Of a stretch of DNA of 52,636 nucleotides, positions 1 through 7,387 are shown one piece after another. This DNA comes from Candidatus Hungatella pullicola (lineage in GTDB: Bacteria > Bacillota > Clostridia > Lachnospirales > Lachnospiraceae), in contig DXFU01000021.1 of NCBI GenBank assembly GCA_019114305.1, forward strand, positions 1-52,636, given 5' to 3'. The translations under genes and the position numbers were made by a program. Positions within the stretch are counted from its first letter, which is position 1, and every line of letters begins with the position of its first letter. The notes below the pieces were generated by a model that had not been told where the DNA came from, did not search any database, and saw only the letters and a list, made by a program, of their open reading frames with translations.

Positions 1-58
1 TATTAATGTATGTTTCCGCCTGTTCCCAGTTAATCTGTTTCCATTTGACTTTCTTCAT
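1..58 (-). CDS. ltrA: Group II intron reverse transcriptase/maturase, N-terminal fragment (cut by window edge)
   Basis: Only 19 codons are visible, starting MKKVKWKQINWEQAETYI. The W-x-x-INW pattern is typical of the N-terminal domain (RVT_N) of group II intron maturases. A GAGG ribosome site lies 9-10 bases before the ATG at 58. The position at the end of a long structured leader supports the call. The protein would splice and mobilise the surrounding intron. The reverse transcriptase domain itself is outside the window, so its integrity cannot be judged. Confidence 0.7.
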   Translation of the reverse strand, partial: MKKVKWKQINWEQAETYIN

Positions 59-1104
59 CAGTATTGTCCTCACTTGCGTGTCTTTGAACCTAATACTTTC
101 ATAGATATCAGATTTTTCATGTAATTAAATACGTGTTGGAAGTCAGCCACCTTTCGGTCAGGACAAATCTTGAATCCTTATTTCTTACATTACATAAGAA
201 CATTCGCTTTTTCCAACATCCTCTGCCTCCTGCGTGTTGTATCTTTCTCACGATTGACCTACCCGCGGATGGGAACGCATGAGGTTTACCTTGTTTCGCT
301 ACTTCAATAATTACGATGTACTTAGATTCTGTCTATAGACCGGAGGTACTCTGTCTTTCTCTCTGTAGCACCATAGTAATTACCACAGCCCTGACCTCAT
401 GCCTTTTTGACTTAGGTGTATCAACCACATTTCACCTATTCAGCGAGTGACGACCCTTACAACAGTTCACATATGTTAATCATATACATCTTTTCCATGC
501 AATAGAGTGGACGTGGTTTCCACTTTTCTCACTTTGTTTCGATTGCTTTGCACTGTTCATTTCTTACTAAGCACTTATCGATAGGAATACTACAAGAAAG
601 AAGTAGTAGCATTTCTGCAATTAAAGTAACGACTTTCAAGTCGCACACTATGGACTCCTCCGACTTCTCATACCACATTTCGAAGAACTTCGCATGCGTA
701 CTTATATCTCCGATTACATACTTGTGGTTATATAATGGTATGAGATCTCTTCTGTTTCGTTATCAACTTTCATAACATTCCGCTCCCTCTACACCGAAGG
801 GTTCTTCAATGCTATATTCCAGTATCTGCACATCTTTCATGGTCTTCGTCAGAAAGTCAGTGACTCGACTCCCTTTTGTCCCTTTACAGGGCTAACGTAA
901 CGATGCTACAGGATTCATTTTATGTTACGGACTGCTATTTTGCACCTGCTTCTCACAGGCATGCCTCGCTTCAACACAATTGGTCGCCCAAAAGCATTGG
1001 AGGTTCGCTGGCGATTACCTTGACCAGACTTTCATTGGCAAGCTGATAACAGCTTGCAGAACACACGACTTTCACCCATTAGGACATGTACCCGCCGGGC
1101 ACAC
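1..1104 (-). mobile_element. Group II intron, 5' part (ribozyme domains I-III and maturase start); continues past left edge
   Basis: Read on the minus strand, the segment starts with GTGTGCCCGG at 1104, matching the group II 5' consensus GUGYG. About 1,046 bases with no credible gene on either strand follow, and then a maturase start codon at 58. This is the normal order: structured RNA domains, then the maturase ORF in domain IV. The 5' exon joins only 8 bases after a terminator-type hairpin (1113-1149), a placement known for class C introns, although a leader this long is larger than usual for that class, so I do not assign a class. The rest of the intron lies off the window. Confidence 0.75.
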
Positions 1105-1112
1105 AATGACTA

Positions 1113-1149
1113 GAGGGGTACAGTCCGTGATGACTGTATCCCTCTTTTT
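1113..1149 (+). terminator. Terminator hairpin beside the intron insertion point
   Basis: A 13-bp stem (1113-1125 with 1132-1144, one mismatch) closes a 6-base loop and is followed on the plus strand by TTTTT at 1145-1149. It sits at the 3' end of the minus-strand gene 1148-1771 and could work in both directions. The intron begins 8 bases beyond it. Confidence 0.7.
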
Positions 1150-1771
1150 AATTTATGACCTCTAATTTTCCCAAATATTCTCGAAGATTTTGAATAATAG
1201 AGTCTAATTCTTCTTGAATGTCCTTTGTACGTTTCCAGACTGCCTTATATTCATCCTTACGATCTCTAACGTAATCTTTAGCATCTGGGCGCAAGCGAAA
1301 ATCTACAAAATCGCCCAACTGTGTTTTACACTTTAATTCTAAACTCCGAAATAGGGCTTGTACTTCAGAAGAAATAAATGGTGCATTAGAAGCAAGAGCA
1401 TCTTGAAAAGCCACTACGGTGTCAAGAGCGGTATCATAACGTTTTTTGTATGTATCGTAGTCATCTCGGGAATCACGAGTAAACGAAGGAAAAAGCTGAC
1501 TAACTTCTTTGACCATGTTTGCACTTTTTCCGGATAATTCACGATAAATTTCAAATTCTGCATCAAAACGTGTCTTACTCACATATGATTTGTTTCCTAA
1601 TACAGTTTTGTAATCTTCCAATTCCTTGCTCAGTTTAAGCTCATATTTTTTTTGCAAGCTATTCGCTATCTCATTAACAGCAAATTTCACAACACCTGCA
1701 ATTATCGCTCCTGCACCACCGAAGCTGACAATTATTGTCACCCCAATTTTAAGTATAGCATCCCAATCCAT
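1148..1771 (-). CDS. Membrane-anchored coiled-coil protein of unknown function
   Basis: 207 residues. One N-terminal membrane segment (about residues 8-30, rich in Val, Ile, Gly and Ala) is followed by a long, highly charged helical region (about 35-207) with coiled-coil character. The ATG at 1771 has a purine-rich AAGGAGAAA site before it. I recognise no catalytic motif. Membrane-plus-coiled-coil proteins of this kind occur as lone accessory genes in mobile regions; a defence role is possible, but nothing in the sequence proves it. The stop codon overlaps the terminator next to the intron. Confidence 0.7.
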   Translation of the reverse strand: MDWDAILKIGVTIIVSFGGAGAIIAGVVKFAVNEIANSLQKKYELKLSKELEDYKTVLGNKSYVSKTRFDAEFEIYRELSGKSANMVKEVSQLFPSFTRDSRDDYDTYKKRYDTALDTVVAFQDALASNAPFISSEVQALFRSLELKCKTQLGDFVDFRLRPDAKDYVRDRKDEYKAVWKRTKDIQEELDSIIQNLREYLGKLEVIN

Positions 1772-1808
1772 AGTTTTTCTCCTTGATCTTTTCTCTTTGG
1801 CATATTAT

Positions 1809-1839
1809 ATTACTTCGGGCCAAGTTAACCCGAAGTAAT
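1809..1839. repeat. Perfect 11-bp inverted repeat
   Basis: ATTACTTCGGG (1809-1819) is repeated inverted as CCCGAAGTAAT (1829-1839) around a 9-base loop. It lies between the sigma-like remnant and the gene starting at 1771. On the minus strand it has no T-run, so an operator or processing hairpin is as likely as a terminator. Confidence 0.55.
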
Positions 1840-1840
1840 G

Positions 1841-1969
1841 TCAAAGCCGCGAATACTTAGAAACTAACGATTGCGATATGCTGAGCATATCGGCTACTTC
1901 TCGCTGTTTATAACCTTTAAACCAATGGCTGAAAGCTCTCAGATTAGCTTTCAGCCCAACAATTATCAT
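1841..1969 (-). pseudogene. Remnant of a sigma-70 region 4-like helix-turn-helix
   Basis: A 42-codon open frame on the minus strand ends in YKQREVADMLSISQSLVSKY. This matches the region-4 helix-turn-helix of sporulation/SigB-like sigma factors, in which an E-VA-ML-ISQS-VS core is typical. No upstream sigma regions 2 or 3 are present, so it looks like a leftover C-terminus. A perfect 11-bp inverted repeat (1927-1937 with 1946-1956) lies inside its 5' half. It could instead be a very small DNA-binding protein. Confidence 0.4.
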
Positions 1970-2041
1970 AGAAGATCGGTATTTACAAAGATTTTTTCAT
2001 AAGCTCATTTTTTACGATTTCAAGAATAAATTATGTACAGC

Positions 2042-2848
2042 TTAGTGTTCAGACTCATAAACACTGATACCCCATTCAATATCCTCTTGATCAGCGGGAT
2101 CATCAAAAAAACTATCCCAATATCCCCACGATGACGTACCACTAATGATTTGATACATACCAGCAGCACTCTTTAATATCGATGCAGGCCAAACGGCTCG
2201 CCCCACATAACCATAATGGAAATTTCCAATGGTTTCTCCATCCATATTAACCTTTAAATCTTCCATGTAATATAGTGTTGAAGTTCCCATATAACTTTTA
2301 TAATCCCAAACTCCTCCTGATTTCACCCTTTCCGCAAAATACATTCCTGCTGTATAATTTCTTTCTGTAAAAACAGCATTATCATAAACTGCTCGCAATT
2401 CTGCAGCATGATTTCTTGCTTCTGTCATAATGCTAGCCGTTGGAATACGTCTCGTTAATGACGCCCTTTCTGGGTTTTCTACAAAATATAATTGTAAGTT
2501 CTGATCTACAGTAACAGCTTGAAGTTCAACTAATACATTAATTTTATCAATGAAAGATGTGACTGTATTCATCTCATTATCGTTTAACTGCAACCCCTGC
2601 GTATTCAGAGTAATGGTGCCATCGCTGTTTCTTGTAACCTGTTGGATGTTAGAAATGATATAAGCGTAAGCGTCTTCATCGGAATCTATCGATGAGATAT
2701 CTGCATTAGCCGCCTTCTTGTATGCCTCCAGATATATCTCATTTATATTTTCAATTGGATCCTCTTTATTAGCAGCAGCTGCTGAAAATGATATGCATAA
2801 AACGAACATACAAAAAATCGAAAAAAGAGCTACCAACTTCTTTTTCAT
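2042..2848 (-). CDS. Secreted protein with C-terminal toxin-44-type domain
   Basis: 268 residues. A signal peptide (KKK, hydrophobic stretch, AAAA about residue 26) is followed by a helical linker to about 130. The C-terminal part carries GGVWDYK (178-184), GNFHYGYVGRA (208-218) and DDPADQEDIEWGI (249-261), the conserved blocks I associate with the polymorphic-toxin domain 'toxin 44' (a predicted nuclease-like effector; activity is from family knowledge). The normal export by Sec rather than by a large delivery protein is notable. It starts 15 bases after a small membrane protein (2864-3145), which is a candidate immunity partner. No terminator is obvious downstream. Alternative: a secreted housekeeping protein that uses the same fold. 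Confidence 0.7.
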   Translation of the reverse strand: MKKKLVALFSIFCMFVLCISFSAAAANKEDPIENINEIYLEAYKKAANADISSIDSDEDAYAYIISNIQQVTRNSDGTITLNTQGLQLNDNEMNTVTSFIDKINVLVELQAVTVDQNLQLYFVENPERASLTRRIPTASIMTEARNHAAELRAVYDNAVFTERNYTAGMYFAERVKSGGVWDYKSYMGTSTLYYMEDLKVNMDGETIGNFHYGYVGRAVWPASILKSAAGMYQIISGTSSWGYWDSFFDDPADQEDIEWGISVYESEH

Positions 2849-2863
2849 AGAACCCCTCCATAA

Positions 2864-3145
2864 TTATATGACCATTGACCATATTATCCAGAAATATCCT
2901 ACACCTATTAGAGAAGACACATTTACTGCTATTGTTATAAGCAACTTCCAATGTAAACCAAATAGAAAAAGATTCCGAATAGAAACTACAGCTAAAATGA
3001 GTTGTATTATAAAAATTGCTCCAGCAATAATTCCTATAGGCCACATGCCTAAATATATTGGCCCAACGATATACCATATAACAGTTATTAAAAAAAACAA
3101 TGTTGCATATATCGAAAAATATAAGCATTTATTTACAATGTTCAT
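2864..3145 (-). CDS. Small three-helix membrane protein, possible immunity partner
   Basis: 93 residues from the ATG at 3145, chosen because AGAGGTG lies 9 bases upstream; a GTG further upstream at 3157 would overlap that site. Three hydrophobic segments (about 10-32, 36-58 and 68-90) indicate an integral membrane protein with very short loops. It is the first gene of a two-gene unit with the toxin-44-type protein. Membrane immunity proteins for exported effectors are common, so immunity is a reasonable inference, but no family is recognised. Confidence 0.6.
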   Translation of the reverse strand: MNIVNKCLYFSIYATLFFLITVIWYIVGPIYLGMWPIGIIAGAIFIIQLILAVVSIRNLFLFGLHWKLLITIAVNVSSLIGVGYFWIIWSMVI

Positions 3146-3172
3146 ATATAGTGTCACCTCTTAATATTAAAA

Positions 3173-3210
3173 GCATATAAACTATAAGAATATGTAACCA
3201 TAGTTTATGC
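3173..3210. promoter_or_regulatory. Dyad in the promoter region of the toxin-44 unit
   Basis: ATAAACTAT (3177-3185) is mirrored by ATAGTTTAT (3200-3208), with GC/ATGC extending both arms and 14 bases between them. It lies 30-65 bases before the start at 3145, where a promoter or operator is expected. The regulator is unknown; the nearby BlaI is a candidate, although this dyad differs from the one before blaI. Confidence 0.4.
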
Positions 3211-3321
3211 GCTTATTGTTCGGTGAAGAAAAAGCATACATAAATGCCCAAATCTACAATATCAATTCCTTGTGATAGCCATTATTTTATTGAATGCTTA
3301 CATTTAAAGGAGTGCGGAAAG

Positions 3322-3381
3322 AAAAAACTGCCGGAAAATACGATCAAGTTGTTCAATGTATTGACATTGATTTTCCGGCAG
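3322..3381 (-). terminator. Rho-independent terminator of the 3387-4162 unit
   Basis: On the minus strand CTGCCGGAAAAT (3381-3370) pairs perfectly with ATTTTCCGGCAG (3339-3328), and TTTTTT follows directly. The 30-base loop contains a second small hairpin (CAATGT/ACATTG). Confidence 0.85.
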
Positions 3382-3386
3382 CTTCT

Positions 3387-3596
3387 TTACCTATAATACA
3401 TCCAAAGCAAAGATAAAAATAAATTTGGCAGAATGATTAATCCGCTCGTAATCCCAATTAAGATCAAACAGGCCCGGGCAAAGCACCTGCGTATAATATC
3501 ATCCGTTTGACGAAAAGACCATACAAATAGTAAGATGACATTTACAATGGGGATTAATAAGAGAAATAATATTTTTAGCCAATATTTTATACTCAA
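3387..3596 (-). CDS. Small two-helix membrane protein
   Basis: 69 residues with two hydrophobic segments (about 6-27 and 40-66) joined by a basic loop containing RQTDDIIRRC. It begins at a TTG whose bases overlap the stop codon of the upstream secreted protein (TTGA), so the two genes are translationally coupled and probably work together. No family is recognised. A strong terminator follows. Confidence 0.55.
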   Translation of the reverse strand: MSIKYWLKILFLLLIPIVNVILLFVWSFRQTDDIIRRCFARACLILIGITSGLIILPNLFLSLLWMYYR

Positions 3597-4162
3597 TTGG
3601 GCATTCCCGATAGCGCAATATCTACTTGCCCGTTAAATACATTTGTTGTTACAGTTGGAGTAGCGTTTCCAACAGTTATCCATTGATTTTCTAATATGGT
3701 TACATCGGCTTGTCCTGAAACATTAGCTGCCAAAGTTGGTGTTGACGTAGCTCTTCCAATAGAAAGTTGTTTGTTTCTTACATTAACAAACGTACCCTCA
3801 TATGTTAAATTGCGTGCATTCTCAATAGTCCACTGATTTCCGCTTTTAACTAAATCAAACATATAAGTTAAACGGCAAACTTCGACCCCCATAAAATTCC
3901 AATGACCTTCAGTGGTCCACGATCCTTCACTTGCTACTTCTGATCGAGTCATTGCCGGCGGTGTTATTGTAATAGTTTCAGTAATTCCATTATCTAATGT
4001 TCTTGTGATTGTTTTGGGCGTATTTAAGTTATCTTCATTTAAATCAAATGTTAAATGTAAATTCTCATTATTCTTCACGTTGGCCAGTGAAGTTATTCCC
4101 ATGTTAAAAAGTAGTAAACTTGTCATTGCTAAAGCAATTATTTTTTTTAAAGTATTATACAT
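3593..4162 (-). CDS. Secreted DUF5626-like protein
   Basis: 189 residues. The signal peptide ends near residue 27 (ITSLA). The mature part is rich in Thr, Val and Asn, starts with FDLNEDN and a 'DNGITETITITPP' segment, and then has a W-rich central part. This resembles the DUF5626 family of small beta-rich secreted Firmicute proteins; the match is from memory and moderate. A good AGAAGGAG site precedes the ATG. It is coupled to the small membrane protein downstream and lies downstream of blaI-blaR1, so it may be part of that regulon. Confidence 0.55.
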   Translation of the reverse strand: MYNTLKKIIALAMTSLLLFNMGITSLANVKNNENLHLTFDLNEDNLNTPKTITRTLDNGITETITITPPAMTRSEVASEGSWTTEGHWNFMGVEVCRLTYMFDLVKSGNQWTIENARNLTYEGTFVNVRNKQLSIGRATSTPTLAANVSGQADVTILENQWITVGNATPTVTTNVFNGQVDIALSGMPN

Positions 4163-4402
4163 GATTCTCCTTCTTTCTATTTAACTGAATTTTAAAATAT
4201 TCATCTTAAATTATATTGTTATCTGCATTGGAATCATCTCTTTCTTAGCATGTTTTCATAAAATAACAAAATGAATGGTCATCGGAAGCTGTTACTGCAT
4301 ATGTAACATACATACTTCCACTTTGCGAGGAATAATTTATTCTTTTACCGGCGGAAAAATTAAAAATGGCTGGTATAATAAAGTTTAAGTGCCTTTAATC
4401 CC

Positions 4403-5794
4403 TTACTCAATTCGAATTGTGCCTGTAATATGTATACTACTTCCACTGTTATTTTTAATCTGCACTGTATAGTCAGCATCATTAGGTACTGTATATATAC
4501 TTGAAATTATTCCTTTCTTCGATGAATAGCTGACTCCTCTTCCTGCCGAATTCATAATCGTTAAAGTAAAACTATCACTAGAATTATCCGCCATTAAAGA
4601 GGAAGAAATTTCTTGACCTTTGCTCAAAGAAACATCCGAAAAAGTTGCTACTTCTCCTTTTCCAATAACTACATCCACGTTATTAATTCCGCGTTGGGCA
4701 AAATTAAGTACTATTTCATCAGCATCAGAAGAGCTAGTCGCTTCACTTTCAATTGCCATATCCCACGTTTTATTATCTACTTGTGCAGATTGATAATATT
4801 CGATGGACTTTTCATGTACATTTTTAACCCCCATTACTGAAGCATATGCCGTTATAGGACATAACGCCACAATACCGGTTGCTACCACAATAAGATATTT
4901 GCTTGGTTTTCTCCTCCATGGTTTCATAATTTGATAAACTCTCCTTTCTATTTCTTTTTTGCTGCTATTAGTCAGCATCATAACTGGTTCATAAATTAAA
5001 TGGCTACTGGCGAAAGACACGATCATTTTCGCATACTCGGCACGCTCTTCTTTGTCTAGTGATTGCGTTACCTCAGCATCACATGTGTATTCACAATAAT
5101 CGTACACTCTATTTATGTAAATATGAATAATAGGATTAAACCAGTTTATACATTTAACTGTTGCAGCTATATTCTTAAACAATATATCTCTGTTCTTTAA
5201 ATGTATGACTTCATGATAAATTGCCATTTTCAATTCAGTATCAGTTAATGAACTTGTGTCGGGAAGAATTATCTTAGGCTGAGAAATTCCGGTTAAAAAA
5301 GGAGAATCAACGTCTTCCAATTTTAATACATCAACGGTTTTACAAATCTTATTTTGACTTACAATTTCATCTTTGAAATCAATTTCTCTTTTATCTGCTT
5401 TCTGGCACCTTGACAAGACTTTTTTTAAAGTTCTCCTTGATTTTATAAAAATGGAATATGCGTTTATACATACGCCGATAATCCATATAATTAAGATCCA
5501 AAATGTCAACTGCTCAAACTGTGGAATATCAAGCAACTGCTCATATCCAATATTTATCCATTTAAAGTCATCTCCTCTAATCTCATGCGTTGCTTGATGA
5601 ATCACTGGCCACAAAATTCCAGCCAATGAAATTACCGGGACCAAATAAAATACCGTGGTCATTTTCATCAAAAAAAGTAATATCCGGTTTGCTCTTCCTT
5701 TTGACATTTTTTCAAGGATTAATATCTCAAGAAACATAATTGTGGCGGAAATTGTTGCCGATAATACGATCAAAAGAAGACTATTCATTCTCAT
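4403..5794 (-). CDS. blaR1: BlaR1/MecR1-type membrane metalloprotease sensor (M56)
   Basis: 463 residues. Membrane segments at about 4-28, 35-65, 96-118 and 298-318 frame a cytoplasmic M56 peptidase domain with the zinc motif HEVIH (194-198) and a C-E-x-x-CDAE segment near 234-241. In BlaR1 the ligand signal triggers this protease, which removes the repressor BlaI. Here the C-terminal 140 residues are a small, Ser/Asn-rich, beta-type extracellular domain, not the usual 240-residue penicillin-binding domain, so beta-lactam sensing is not supported. It overlaps blaI by 14 bases; the ATG at 5788 is an alternative start. Confidence 0.85.
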   Translation of the reverse strand: MRMNSLLLIVLSATISATIMFLEILILEKMSKGRANRILLFLMKMTTVFYLVPVISLAGILWPVIHQATHEIRGDDFKWINIGYEQLLDIPQFEQLTFWILIIWIIGVCINAYSIFIKSRRTLKKVLSRCQKADKREIDFKDEIVSQNKICKTVDVLKLEDVDSPFLTGISQPKIILPDTSSLTDTELKMAIYHEVIHLKNRDILFKNIAATVKCINWFNPIIHIYINRVYDYCEYTCDAEVTQSLDKEERAEYAKMIVSFASSHLIYEPVMMLTNSSKKEIERRVYQIMKPWRRKPSKYLIVVATGIVALCPITAYASVMGVKNVHEKSIEYYQSAQVDNKTWDMAIESEATSSSDADEIVLNFAQRGINNVDVVIGKGEVATFSDVSLSKGQEISSSLMADNSSDSFTLTIMNSAGRGVSYSSKKGIISSIYTVPNDADYTVQIKNNSGSSIHITGTIRIE

Positions 5795-6158
5795 CGTCCT
5801 TAATTCGGTCTATTAAATCATATAACTCATTAGCTTGATCTTTCGTGAGCCTTTTTTTGCCACAAAGAGAAGCTATAAGTTCTCCTAGTGATGATACCCC
5901 CATAGTTCTTTGGACCTTATCTTCCATCAGCATTCTTTCATACTCGCTCATGGTCATCGTTGCTTTATAAATCACTTGCCGTCCAGTTCTTTCGGCTCGA
6001 ACATACCCCTTTTCTTTAATGTTGTGAAGAATTACACTTTTTGTACCAAGCGCTTGTGGAAATTCATTATAGATATCACCGCTTGATACACCATCGGGAT
6101 ATTTCCATATATACTGCATAAACAAATATTCCATTTCTGACAACTTCTTTTTATCCAT
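5781..6158 (-). CDS. blaI: BlaI/MecI/CopY-type repressor
   Basis: 125 residues from the ATG at 6158, chosen for its AAGGA site 8-9 bases upstream; the open frame extends 13 codons further without a site. N-terminal winged helix (about 5-75, with LSEMEYLFMQYIWKYPDG and a GYVRAERTGRQVIY wing) and a C-terminal dimerisation helix region form the standard BlaI layout. Members repress their own operon until cleaved by BlaR1. The operator directly upstream supports autoregulation. Confidence 0.88.
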   Translation of the reverse strand: MDKKKLSEMEYLFMQYIWKYPDGVSSGDIYNEFPQALGTKSVILHNIKEKGYVRAERTGRQVIYKATMTMSEYERMLMEDKVQRTMGVSSLGELIASLCGKKRLTKDQANELYDLIDRIKDDENE

Positions 6159-6176
6159 TATATTTTCCTTCTTGTT

Positions 6177-6216
6177 TATTTTCTTATATATTATCATAAG
6201 AAAATAATAATATCAA
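6177..6216 (-). promoter_or_regulatory. blaI promoter with overlapping BlaI-type operator
   Basis: On the minus strand TTGATA (6216-6211) and TAATAT (6193-6188) are separated by 17 bases, as expected for a sigma-A promoter. A perfect 11-bp inverted repeat, TATTTTCTTAT (6177-6187) with ATAAGAAAATA (6196-6206), covers the -10 region, so a bound dimer would block transcription of blaI-blaR1. Confidence 0.7.
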
Positions 6217-6307
6217 GCCTTCTTTTTGTTAAAATTTTTACATTTTTCTGTGTATAATCCTTCTATTTGTTTCCGTCATCACTTCATTAGTTCTTTCATA
6301 ATTAGGA

Positions 6308-6427
6308 TTATCTGGAAGCGGCGTTTTTTATCACATACTTAAGCCGCGCTTCCAAATAATCCACCAGTTCAAAGAACGCTGGTCTTACCTGATCGTTCTC
6401 AATATTGACTTTGATTCTGGGTTTATT
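6308..6427 (-). pseudogene. Gene fragment of unknown family
   Basis: A 38-codon minus-strand stretch without a start codon reads KPRIKVNIENDQVRPAFF, then LVDYLEARLKYVIKN and a stop. The composition is protein-like, but the frame opens only at a preceding TAG. It lies just after the broken ardA and is probably debris from the same conjugative-type element. Confidence 0.35.
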
Positions 6428-6481
6428 CTACTATAATCACTACTGTGAATCATTATAAGATTCGTCAATATCTCAGTGTAA

Positions 6482-6813
6482 TCAATAGCCATTTGCCACG
6501 CTGGAAGTATGTTCACTGCTTTCGATCACGTTCTCGAATTTCGCAAAATCTTTCTGATCCAATTCAGAGAACAAACAGGCCAAATAGTTGAGCTCGTCAA
6601 GATAGACAGATAGTCATAGAGTCTCAACGTATCTCGGTCAAAGTTGGTAATGAAAAATGCCTCATATTGTACTCCGTCTATGCCAATGTGTTTTAGAAAC
6701 ACCTGCATATCCTCTGTGGCAGTGGGGAATTTCGGCGTTTTTCCTACTAGCTTGCCCTCGTTGTGTTTCCACAGGCACGTGATATAGGCTTCAAAAGGGA
6801 ACCGTCCGATTGC
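6482..6813 (-). pseudogene. ardA: Broken ardA (antirestriction protein)
   Basis: Read on the minus strand, the parts FEAYIT, NEGKLVGK, FPT, DMQVFLKHIGIDGVQYEAFF and LYDYLS follow the ArdA order. A frameshift follows YDYLS; the next frame continues DELNYLACLFSELDQKDF. There is no start codon: the frame opens straight after the stop codon of the gene at 6814. ArdA proteins mimic DNA to block type I restriction and mark conjugative elements. At about 110 codons with a shift, it cannot give a full protein. Confidence 0.7.
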
Positions 6814-7047
6814 TTATGCCGTCAACCGTACTTCTCCTGGATTTGTTCCCTGCCTTTCAATCGTGTAATAGTAAGAGCCTGTTTCTACCCGAACATACTC
6901 ATCTGCGATTTCCAAAATCTTCTTAACACGATCTGTCCAGTACATAATATTGCCTGAGATATAACGCAATTCTTCCCCAACCTTAATCGGGAGCTGTACA
7001 TCCCCGGATACATAAATAATTCGTTTCGTTTTTAACTCCGTTTTCAA
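6814..7047 (-). CDS. Small conserved protein of conjugative elements
   Basis: 77 residues from the TTG at 7047, selected because AAGGAGG lies 9 bases upstream; the frame runs further 5' but without a better site. The sequence is beta-rich (KRIIYVSGDVQLPIKVG, then YVRVETGSYYYTIE) and has no membrane segment. It directly precedes ardA, a neighbour pair I associate with ICE/plasmid modules. Function unknown. Confidence 0.6.
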   Translation of the reverse strand: MKTELKTKRIIYVSGDVQLPIKVGEELRYISGNIMYWTDRVKKILEIADEYVRVETGSYYYTIERQGTNPGEVRLTA

Positions 7048-7147
7048 GTTTGAATTCCTCCTTAATCTTTCGGCCCTTCTCACCTCTTCACTCTTCTGTT
7101 TCCTATTTCCTACTATCCTCCTTCCGTATTGCCGCTCCTTTAAACGC

Positions 7148-7186
7148 AAAAAAGACGCCACATTCCATCAAAAAATGTGCGTCTTT
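7148..7186 (-). terminator. Terminator-like hairpin
   Basis: AAAGACGCCACATT (7151-7164) pairs with AATGTGCGTCTTT (7174-7186) with one bulge. On the minus strand the stem runs into TTTTTTGCG, giving a rho-independent terminator between the TIR gene and the small gene at 7047. Bases 7187-7387 hold no gene that I can support. Confidence 0.6.
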
Positions 7187-7387
7187 CTTTGCAATCAATA
7201 TGATAAATAATCCCCAGTTTCTCAATCGGTAAATGCTTCCCTACATACTGAAAGGAACAAAAATTTAATATACCTCATTCGTTTTTGAGATATAGAAATC
7301 AATACATTTTTATAATAACACTATATTTAGAGTTGGTCAATTGCTGTTACTCGATATTTTGTATGTAAACAGCACTTATCGACAATT

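Noticed and set aside
548-1165. Two plus-strand ORFs (75 and 61 codons)
   Set aside because: They lie inside the structured RNA part of the group II intron, antisense to it, have no ribosome sites and no protein-like composition.
2718-3164. Long plus-strand and other-frame ORFs over the toxin-44 unit
   Set aside because: They are antisense or other-frame shadows of the two minus-strand genes and lack ribosome sites.
4163-4402. BlaI-type operator before the DUF5626-like gene
   Set aside because: I looked for the TATTTTCTTAT arm found before blaI and did not find it here; only an unrelated AT-rich near-palindrome is present, so joint regulation by BlaI is not shown.
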